A stretch of DNA of 27,390 bases from Chara braunii (taxonomy: Eukaryota; Streptophyta; Charophyceae; Charales; Characeae), in the NCBI GenBank assembly GCA_003427395.1, contig BFEA01000235.1, positions 421,740 through 449,129 on the forward strand. Reading direction: 5' to 3'. The notes under the pieces are model-generated. The model did no database searches. It was not told the DNA's origin and saw nothing but the letters and a program-made list of their open reading frames with translations. Shown here in pieces: positions 11,399 through 20,300 of the stretch; the stretch's first letter is position 1, and each line of letters opens with the position of its first letter. A program made the translations under genes and the position numbers.

Positions 11399-11555
11399 TT
11401 TTTTTTATCGAAAAGCGCAACCAGCTTGAGACATCACCATTGAACTGACCGGTCCCAGGTAATTTGGAATTGATTCATTCATCCGGTTGTGAATTCGAAC
11501 TCGAGTCTTGACGTCTGTATTTCAACAGTTCACGTGTGTAGCAACAGCGGCAGTG
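11399..11555 (-). mobile_element. tRNA-derived SINE, family A, copy 3 (diverged)
   Basis: On the minus strand the core TGAACTGTTGAAATAC (11517-11532) is followed by the B box CGAGTTCGAATTC. The body carries GGTCAGTTCAATGGTGATGT and CTCAAGCTGGTTGCGC, matching the end of copy 2, and then an A-rich tail (about 11399-11407 on the plus strand, seen as T). The A-box half is eroded. It abuts another tRNA-like unit on the plus strand (11319-11385). Confidence 0.72.
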
Positions 11556-11893
11556 CCTGTATGTTCACACGATGGCATGGCACAGCGATGGTCCTCTGAA
11601 GGGGGCCTCTCACCATCAGTGGCAGAATCCGTCTGATCTGCACAGGCAAGTGCCGGAGGCCGAGCACGTGGAGGAGGGGGAGGGGGAGGAAGGTCAACAA
11701 AATTGTTCCCCGGAAGCGACAGAGGTTCACCTCCTCGAAGGTGCAACCACACAACCGCATACTTTTCCCAATTCAACGAGTCACACCAAGTGGGGCTCAG
11801 TCGCCTGGTGATAGTAATATGGCACACACCGATGGGTAGCATGCTATAACATTTTTGCAGCCAGATGTATGCAGGTCATAAAGGAAAGTACTA

Positions 11894-11998
11894 TTGTCTT
11901 CCCCCGAACATAGCGCATCCTCATCGCAACCGTATTGAACCAGAAATATAGCTTGTATACATTCCAAATCAGGGTGCATAGTGTTCGGGTGAACAAGA
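11894..11998. mobile_element. Probable diverged third MITE copy
   Basis: The left end TTGTCTTCCCCCGAACATA follows a TA. The right end contains TGTTCGGGTGAACAAG, and the two ends pair as inverted repeats. The span is again about 105 bases. The right TA is lost and the interior is diverged, so membership is likely but not certain. Confidence 0.55.
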
Positions 11999-12017
11999 AA
12001 CAAATACTGCTCCGCAA

Positions 12018-12042
12018 TTTTTTTTTTTTTTTTTTTTTTTTT
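12018..12042 (-). repeat. T25 run, possible poly(A) tail of a minus-strand retrocopy
   Basis: Twenty-five consecutive T. Read on the minus strand this could be a poly(A) tail of something extending to higher coordinates. No body or target duplication was recognised there. A GGGTGAATT/AATTCACCC hairpin lies just to the right (12055-12101). Confidence 0.4.
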
Positions 12043-13832
12043 GGTTCTTAGTGGGGTGAATTGGGCAAAAAATGTTTACAGTTAATTTTGTTGAATTCAC
12101 CCAGATTCTGTCTATGGCAGTCACTTCACATGTGCGGAACAGTTGGAAAAACTTATACAGCCTATATGTTTAGCTAAATGGTATTCGGCCTATGTCCTAT
12201 GAAGACTGACGACTGTGTTCAGCACTCAGAAGAATGGCCAAGAAGTGACAACAACTGTCCCCAATTTCCCCCTCCCTTCAAGGGAACTTAGCTCATGACA
12301 AGTGGTCACTCTTGCCGTCGTGGTGAGATTAATGGAGATCCAAGAACATCTAACATTACTGTTCAAACTTCAAAAACAAATTTAACTAGATTACCTGGAT
12401 GTCATCCCCGTCCTTCCCACAAGGCCACTTTACCTGGATTGCATTTCTGCCCTTCCCTCTTTGGCTCCCTGCTTCCACCCATTCCGTTCCGATGTCGTAA
12501 CGAATGCAAAATCAGAAGCAGAATCCAAAAAAACTCAACCAAAAACAACCATGGGGACTCCAAGCTTTCTTCGCCCTTCATCTTCCCCTTCCCCTCTCCC
12601 TCTCCCCCCCTCCCCCTCTCCCTCCTGTCCCCTCTCCCTCCTTTCCCCTCTCCGTCCTTTCCCCTCTTGCTTCCCTTCCCTGCCATTCCCCTCTTCGTTC
12701 CCTTTCACCCCTTCTTACCTCAACCCTTAGCATACCTGTTCGCACCTGACTGCCTCTGGTATTCCCCATGCCATTCTCCATAGTTCTGGTCTTTCCACCT
12801 CTCATACTCTCACCCCATTCCCACGTTCTAGCCAAAGGCCCACCCGTCCGCTGACGACCCATCCCTTTGACGTTCACCGAGCTGTCTCGCACAAAACTCA
12901 TCTCTCTGTCACAAACACACCTGCCGATAACTCGTCCATCTGCTTCTGCCAGCGCTTCCATCCTGTCCAGGCATGGCCTCCCCATTCCCAGCTATGGGTC
13001 TTCCATTCTAGCCACCTCCTCCTTGCCACAGTTCAGCCGCGCTGAAGTCATCCAGCCTGCACAACTCCCACCTCGCGGGCCTTAACCACCTCTGTGTTCC
13101 CCTCTGGAGTTGATGCTTTGGACGGTCCATAAAACTGCCACAAGGCACCTTCAGCAATTGCTAGAGCTTCTCCGTAGGTGGGAACAATGGGCAGCGTCAG
13201 TAAACTGGTTGGGAAGACCTCAACCATCACTGGTCAGGCGGGTCACACTACCGAAGCCTATGATGCCGCATTCACTCCATGTCGCCCCAACATAACCTTG
13301 ACTGCATTTCCGGACCCCGGAACATCAAGAACCCTACACGTCTTGATTGCCGTGAGCTACCATCTCACGCCTTCATGGCAACCAATATTTGCAAGAGTGG
13401 AGAGCGCAGCCGACAATCGGAAGAGCCTTTCCTGCTTACTGCTTACACAAACATGCTGCCACAACTTGTGGTACACTTATCCACCTCTGACTGTGTGCAT
13501 GCAACCACGCATGTCAGACATGAATGTGAGTGGTCAGTTCCTTTGCGCAAGCCATTCAAGATCGACCCCTGAAAGAGCTTGCAGAGGCCGTGAGCAATGG
13601 AGTAAGTTACCCCATCGTAAACACTGGACAAATGCCACACTTTACAGCACCTTCGTGCAACCACTATGGGCAAGATGAGCCCTTATGTCATGTTCGCCAA
13701 ATAGACACCTAGAATCCTAAAAGCCCTAACAAGAATGGGTTTGTCTCAAACACTGACAATTCTCCACTCTTCTCACTCTTCTCATCTGCCCTCTACTCTC
13801 TTCCTCAGTTCCCCCATCTCACACAGCTGACC

Positions 13833-13834
<2 letters not shown>
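12043..13834. other. No recognisable gene; polypyrimidine tract
   Basis: A C/T-rich block lies at about 12570-12730. ORFs over it translate into Pro/Ser/Leu or Arg/Gly/Glu low complexity. The ORF at 13178-13678 (166 codons) is open but unrecognised. Confidence 0.55.

Positions 13835-13910
<76 letters not shown>
13835..13910 (+). repeat. (CT)n microsatellite at gap edge
   Basis: A pure CT run that ends at the first N of the assembly gap. Its true length is unknown. Confidence 0.95.
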
Positions 13911-14485
13911 NNNNNNNNNNNNNNNNNNNNNNNNNNNNNNNNNNNNNNNNNNNNNNNNNNNNNNNNNNNNNNNNNNNNNNNNNNNNNNNNNNNNNNNNNN
14001 NNNNNNNNNNNNNNNNNNNNNNNNNNNNNNNNNNNNNNNNNNNNNNNNNNNNNNNNNNNNNNNNNNNNNNNNNNNNNNNNNNNNNNNNNNNNNNNNNNNN
14101 NNNNNNNNNNNNNNNNNNNNNNNNNNNNNNNNNNNNNNNNNNNNNNNNNNNNNNNNNNNNNNNNNNNNNNNNNNNNNNNNNNNNNNNNNNNNNNNNNNNN
14201 NNNNNNNNNNNNNNNNNNNNNNNNNNNNNNNNNNNNNNNNNNNNNNNNNNNNNNNNNNNNNNNNNNNNNNNNNNNNNNNNNNNNNNNNNNNNNNNNNNNN
14301 NNNNNNNNNNNNNNNNNNNNNNNNNNNNNNNNNNNNNNNNNNNNNNNNNNNNNNNNNNNNNNNNNNNNNNNNNNNNNNNNNNNNNNNNNNNNNNNNNNNN
14401 NNNNNNNNNNNNNNNNNNNNNNNNNNNNNNNNNNNNNNNNNNNNNNNNNNNNNNNNNNNNNNNNNNNNNNNNNNNNNNNNNNNNN
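13911..14485. other. Assembly gap, 575 Ns
   Basis: The run of N starts inside a CT array and ends 17 bases before the stop codon of the minus-strand PYRR gene. The N count need not reflect the real length. Confidence 0.98.
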
Positions 14486-14501
14486 CCCCTGCCTCCTGCA
14501 C

Positions 14502-14780
14502 TCATGCAACTGCCTGCCGTTGATCAGAGTCTCGACTAGCAGCGTGATTCGTGTCATCCAGCGTCAGCTCCGACCGCAGTTTCATTAACAACCGTCCAAG
14601 GTGGTTGTTTCCTTGGCCATCTCTACCTGAACCCCAGAACCTGTCAGGCGGAGACATCTCCACCAATACCGTACCCATTGTGGACAATAGCATTGTCCGT
14701 GGCATTTCATGGGCAGTGAACTTACATTGCAGAGCACTGTACATCACTTCCAGTTTGACAGCCGACCAATTTGGCGGCAG
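14502..14780 (-). CDS. PYRR: PYRR terminal exon (NADAR C-terminal half and stop)
   Basis: This exon is 92 codons plus TGA, after a CATCATCAG acceptor. It reads [20 protein letters not shown], then [40 protein letters not shown] and a polar 20-residue tail. NWxxVKxxVMxxAL, LLxTxxxxLVExSPxDxFWGxGxDGxGxNxLGxxLMxLR is the conserved second half of NADAR, so the domain is complete. The stop lies 17 bases before the assembly gap that starts at 14485, so the 3' UTR and polyadenylation site are hidden. Confidence 0.93.
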   Translation of the reverse strand: MPPNWSAVKLEVMYSALQCKFTAHEMPRTMLLSTMGTVLVEMSPPDRFWGSGRDGQGNNHLGRLLMKLRSELTLDDTNHAASRDSDQRQAVA

Positions 14781-17257
14781 CTGATGATGAAGTTGCCAGT
14801 GGAGCCAGGAGGGTAAAATTCCAATTTGCATTCGACGCAGATCGCCACGCCACACAAGATAACAGAATCCACACACAGCGGCGACATCAACGCAATGTCA
14901 GTTAACCCGATTCCTCGTACATCAACAGTAAATTCAGTTGCTCATACAATGCCAATAACTCCAATGTTATTAAAGAAAAGTCTTGCCGTGTACATTGTTG
15001 CAGTGTCTCATGCTTTTGCAGACGATGAAATCTCGCTCTTCCTCACATCGATGAGGCACGGGTGTCACCGTTCATTTTTTCACAAAGATTGGTCCTTTTG
15101 TCGACAACCGAGCAGAACTAAAAAAAAACTCAAAAGGACAACAAGGGATGTTTCCCAAGCAAACTCAAAGGCAACTCAACAGAATGAAGAAAAATGTCAG
15201 ACAGGATGCTCAGCTTGGTCTCTGAGAGAACCATTCAAGTCACGAAGGCAAGTTTTCGTCAACAATCTGAAGCGCTGACATCACCCGAAGGATAGGAGTC
15301 GAGTACTTGTATTTCCATAAAACCCCATACAAAGCCAGCACTCTCCTTCCAACAGTTCTACGATGGGCATATTGATACCGAACCTTATTATTAAACCACC
15401 AGTGCATTTGACAGGCAAATTGTTATGACGCAAACGTGCACACACCGCGACTTTCGGGGCTCAGCCTGCCAAATCGAAAAGGCCGTGCACGCCAGCCAGA
15501 CGAACACAGAAATTTCTGCCTGCGCCCGTTCGACAAAACTCGGCCCACAGCAGAGATCAGCAACTCCGGAAACAGAGGCTCGGTAGGACCGGTGGTTTAA
15601 TAATACACGTCAACGTACAAACATATTGACAGATTGAATACATGAAGGTCATATGACATCATTCATAAAATGAATAGCTCGTTTGACCGCCGGTTCACCA
15701 AAATGAACAAGATCGACCATTGTCATCCCAATTCTCCTATAAGACATAGCAGTGTGGAAAGAGAGAGGCCAATCCAGGAACCTACAAGATCAGGTCGCTG
15801 TCTTTCTAGTCTCCGACCAATCCAGCTAGCTTCTTCAGGACTTCCGGCTGACATGATAGCCTGGACTGCAGCGGCTGCCACTGGCTCGGCTGAGTGGCAG
15901 AATTTAGCGGCCTGTCAAAATTGTTAATGAGACAATAGCAAAAGGTCACAAACCAAAAATTGTCAGGGATTTAATTGACAAGGATTGCAAAAAACAAAGT
16001 CCTCAAGAAAACTCTCTACCCTGTGCCAGAAATAAAACCCAAACCAAACGGTCGGATAGAGGCCAGAGCATTGGCTCTGTGGCATGTAAAATGGAAGTCT
16101 ACGGCACTGCCAGGTAAGAAGAGAAAAGAATGAGAGCTGGAAACGAACATCACAGGTTTAAAGCTGAGAGCCAATGAAAAGACAAAAAAAAAAGGAAGGT
16201 CCATTTGAGCTTCTTTGCATCCTCGTTCTCCTCCTCCTCCTCCTCCTCCTCCTCCTCCTCCCCATACTCTTTCCCTTCTACTACATCAGGATAGATGTGT
16301 TTTATATATTAACTAAACACAGGCCCACCAAAAAAGAGATGAAGTTTATTCACCGACTCATCGGAAAAGATGTGTGGTGTGTAGTGTGCGGTGTGTGTTG
16401 TCTTGTTCGCTATACCCAAGTCCACAAAAAGAAAAGAATCATGACCGTGACAGACTGTTTCATCAGACTTTCACCGACTCATCAGGAAGTTGAACCCTGG
16501 CAGTCTGCCCAGGATGCATTTGACTGATGGATGAGAGCTAACCACGTCGCCCAGAGTTAGCCCGATATCCCTGAGAAAAGTGATGCCATTTACTGTGTCT
16601 GTGTCTGTATGTGTGTGTTTTAACTTTTTTAAATAATCACCACAGCGAGTCCAGCTAAACCCATATGCATAGACATCATAATTGCAACAGTTTTACAATG
16701 TGATATTTCAAAATGGTTGGACCCCTTGGGGTTCTATAAAAAAACGAATGAAAAAAAATAATAAAAAAAAATGGTTGTGGCGGTTTGGTGGAACAACCGT
16801 TTCCCTCCTGTGTTTCGAGTCGTGCAACACTTACCGCGTTTTATGGAGTTGAGTGCATGATGCCTAGACACCCATTTCCCTTCCAGCACACTTGCACCTT
16901 CTATTTGTCTGCTCTGTTAGTTATGCTGTGCTCTGTGTGTGTGTGTGTGTGTTTTAAAAAGCATCCCAAATTCTCTCTCTCATTCCCTCCACAAATCACA
17001 AAAATCATGTGTGTGTGTGTGTGTGTGTACGCGTTGTCAATGAATCCCAAACTCTTTCCTCATTTCATCGACAAGGTTGGCCATGTTTGTATGTGTGTGC
17101 GCATGCATGTGTGTGTATAATTTAGTAGAAGATGGTAAGGGATAACAAGGAAGGTATAGATAGGCAATTTAATAGAAGATGCAAGGTTGGCCATGTGTGT
17201 GTGTGTGTGTGTGCGCGCGTGAGAGAGCACATCTAGATGTGTATAAGAGACAGGAAT

Positions 17258-17300
<43 letters not shown>

Positions 17301-20300
17301 ACAGGTGCAGGAAAGGGGGTTTAAAGGGTGAATAAGTGTCTTGGTCAAACCTGATAGTAGTGCTCAACACTCCGCCAAAGAATCTTTTGACCACGTTCAT
17401 CAGTCATCAAAATTGGATGTGGTGAATAATTGGAGAGTGCTCCGTAAGGATCCCATGGCTTGTAGAACCCGATCACAACTGGCTCAGGATCAGTCCCCAC
17501 GAACGAACCGTTTCCGTCTCCAACATCCATGCTGCTGCCCATCAGGACACTTGCCTTTGATCGTGGATCCGGAAGGCCCTTCAGGTATCCCGACACAAGC
17601 ATATCTGGACCAGTCTGGCAAGGCACAACCAACATTGTTCACTCGTTAGTCCATGAGCCCCATATCCAGTAGGCAAAGTGATCGCATGATGAGCCACCTA
17701 GTCCCCCAATCTCACAGCATGGCCTTGATTCACAGGGAGTGAGTCACAGTGCATTGGCAGGGATAAAGCATGGATTGGGAAGCACGATTCATCAGCAAGT
17801 GGAGCATGGATTGTGAAGCACGATTCATCGGGCCGAGAGAAGCCTGTTAAGCTGGAACTTAACAATGCTGGTAGTTGTACCCCCCCGGCGGGCTGAATGG
17901 TACATAACTGTTGGAAAACAGATCNCNAGTTCAAANAGNNCAAATNTCCGGGGCTATANCCCCCCCCCCCNCCCCCGCTGCCCCCGCTGCCCCCCCCCCC
18001 CATCCCGACAACAACAAAGGACAAGAAAAAGGAATGTTGGCGGTAACATGGGAGCATCAGTGGATCACGAAAGGGTGCAGAAGGGCAGTGGCAGGAAAGA
18101 TAAACAGGGCAACACTCTCTTAATGAGCCACCATCACTCATGCAGCACAAATAGACTGGCCTGATGAATCCTGGCTAAATTACTCTGAAGAATAATCTGA
18201 CTCTATTCAGATGCCAGCCAGTCCGCTTTTTTCCCAGACGAAGCAGCTATGACTTTTCACATGAAAGACATATGCAATAAATCGCAGTATCACAGTGGGA
18301 CTGTACACTAACTGTGTTTGCTGTTCCCTTGGTTTGGGCCTTGCAGGACTCGATCCTGTGACCTGTAATTTGTACGTTTGGTTTGTTAGCTTCGAGCCAG
18401 ACTGGGCTTGATCCTTCGACCTGTAGCTATTAGTCTGTATTTGGCAGTCTTAGACCCTTAGGCTTTGCTGTTTTGTCGGTTTCTGCAGTTGCTGAAGTCA
18501 ACCCAGGACTTGATCAGTGTGTGTGTGTGTGTGTTGTGTGACTGTTTTTTAGCCTCATTGGGCTTGAACCTTGAACCTATCGCTAGTAGTCTCTACTTCG
18601 TAGTCTTACGCCTTTCAGCCTTGTTGTTTTGTCCTTTTCTGCCCGTCTGGAAACTGGTAGGCCCGTAGGTCTTTCTTTTGTGTGTCCTAGCCTTGGGTCC
18701 CCTTAGTCTAGGTTTCAATCTGGATGCATGTAGGTAGATCTTGACTGTTTGGCCGTAGATGTTTGCTGTTTGGACGGCCAGATAGGTCTGTAGGTGGCTG
18801 CTGTGTTGTAGGTCTAGAGAAGTCGGGTAGAAGTAGGCAGAGGCCGACGAGTTTGGGGTTCTTTCGGTTATTTTCATAGCTTTTGTTTTCACCGTCTTGG
18901 TGGAGGTCGCGTTGCTTCCCTGCTGCACTATTGTGGACATGTATGCAGGACATCTTCTCCACATGTCGCTGGCGGCCATAGCTGGGGCCGACCAGCTCCA
19001 TTGGTGACAGGGCTGGGCTTGGCGCCCAAGTGCTGATCAGCACTTCCTCATATTCGTGTGCTTGTTGGGGTTTCGTCAGCTGCCACCAAGGCTGTGCACT
19101 TTCAGCAGTTCTTCTTCGACGTGGCAGATCTTCATCTTCATCAAGTTGCTGTTCTTCTTCATCATCCTGGGAGCTGCGCTCCCCTGCTGAGTGGACACTT
19201 CATCTGTTGTGGGCTTCTTGAGTGGTGCAGAGAGGGGTGTTGGATTTAGGAGGATGTGTGGCGATTCGCAGGCTTGATAGGTTGGGTGCTTGCAAGCACC
19301 ATAGCTAGAGCTCAAGGAAGACGGAGGAAGCAGAAGACTCCTGGATACTTCGATGAAACCTTGTAAACATACTTGCAAGCGGACGCCGTCCAGGCAGTTC
19401 TGCACGTGCGGCGGACTGCCGGACCGGACCCGCGCGGTGCACGAATGTGCGCCCGACAACCAGTTACGCCCCACCCCCCCCCCCCCAAAAAAAAAAAAAT
19501 GGCCCTGTCCAGTCCGGTCCGGGTCCGTCCGGTCCGGGGGGAGGGTGCCGCACGCGGCAAAGCGGACCGGACCGGACGCTCGTCTAGTCCGTCTGCTTGC
19601 AAGCATGCTTGTAAATAATCAGTCCGTGGGTGTTGACAACGTGGTTGGGATCCTTGGAAATTCGTGCTGTTGATTGACTTGGGGGGAGACGGTAATTAGA
19701 ATTGATTTCCATTTCAATTCTATTTTCGACATTTGTGTGCTTCCGCTGTGTATTCTTATCATCCGGTGCGGTGTGGATTACTCCCTCCGAAGGTCAATTG
19801 TCATTGCACATGTGTATGGGAACATGTGGATGCCATGTTGGATCTCGTTTCAATCAGGCACATAACACATATAACAGCCACGTTGTCGCCACTCTGCTGG
19901 TGCTCATCTCACACCATATGCACTTCGCCAGAGCGTTTCCTTTGTTTCCCAACTGCATGCTAACTGTTAAGTTCATCCACTACTTCATTCCCCCCCCCCC
20001 CTTGCCTCTTGTCGGAGGCCATTCCTCCAGGTTTGTACCCGCTCGCAGTTCCAGTAATAATAATGCACATGAATTTTTATTTTATTTTATTTTTTTTATT
20101 TTTTTTTTAAACACGACCTTATGGGCCTGGCTCCTTTTCCATTCTGGGGAGCATCAGTCCGGTTCCTATTCCAACGGCAAGTTATAATGCACATGATTTA
20201 CCATCCTCTGACCTTCAAATTTTGAGGAAAAGGCTGTTGAAAAAGTTTCCAGGGAGTCTTCTACATACCTGCTCAAACTTCACGTCCTGAAGATTCATGG

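Larger units (their letters stand above)
15912..17350 (-). other. Intron between visible exons 5 and 6
   Basis: This 1439-base intron is dominated by simple repeats: CTC trinucleotides at 16227-16261, three TG arrays between 16936 and 17214, and GA at 17260-17297. It also contains the adapter-like sequence at 17228-17253. The motif AAGGTTGGCCATG occurs at about 17072 and 17183, so part of the TG-rich block is duplicated with a period of about 111 bases. Confidence 0.8.
17615..20268 (-). other. Intron between visible exons 4 and 5 (2.65 kb)
   Basis: This intron contains the GC-rich foldback element at 19361-19614, three tRNA-like repeat units at about 18335-18645, an ambiguous base cluster beside a C-run (17925-18000), and a 36-bp tandem duplication (17768-17832). 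A T-rich tract lies at about 20076-20108. ORFs at 18593-19043 and 19030-19249 have no recognisable similarity. Confidence 0.8.

Noticed and set aside
12295-12985. Pro/Ser/Leu-rich and Arg/Gly-rich ORFs on both strands
   Set aside because: They are low-complexity translations of a polypyrimidine/polypurine tract.
13782-14557. Long minus-strand ORFs of 228-250 codons
   Set aside because: They run through the N gap and the CT array; the open frame is an artefact of ambiguous bases.
15786-15911. Alternative donor four bases downstream for exon 6 (GTTCCT)
   Set aside because: It would leave the exon one base out of phase with the terminal exon; the GTAGGT donor keeps both phase and family spacing.
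16936-17214. TG-rich blocks as a Z-DNA or regulatory element
   Set aside because: They are ordinary (TG)n microsatellites, and the adjacent adapter sequence makes this part of the assembly unreliable.
19058-19606. ORFs across the GC-rich foldback
   Set aside because: They span the inverted repeat and homopolymer runs within a PYRR intron and show no domain.
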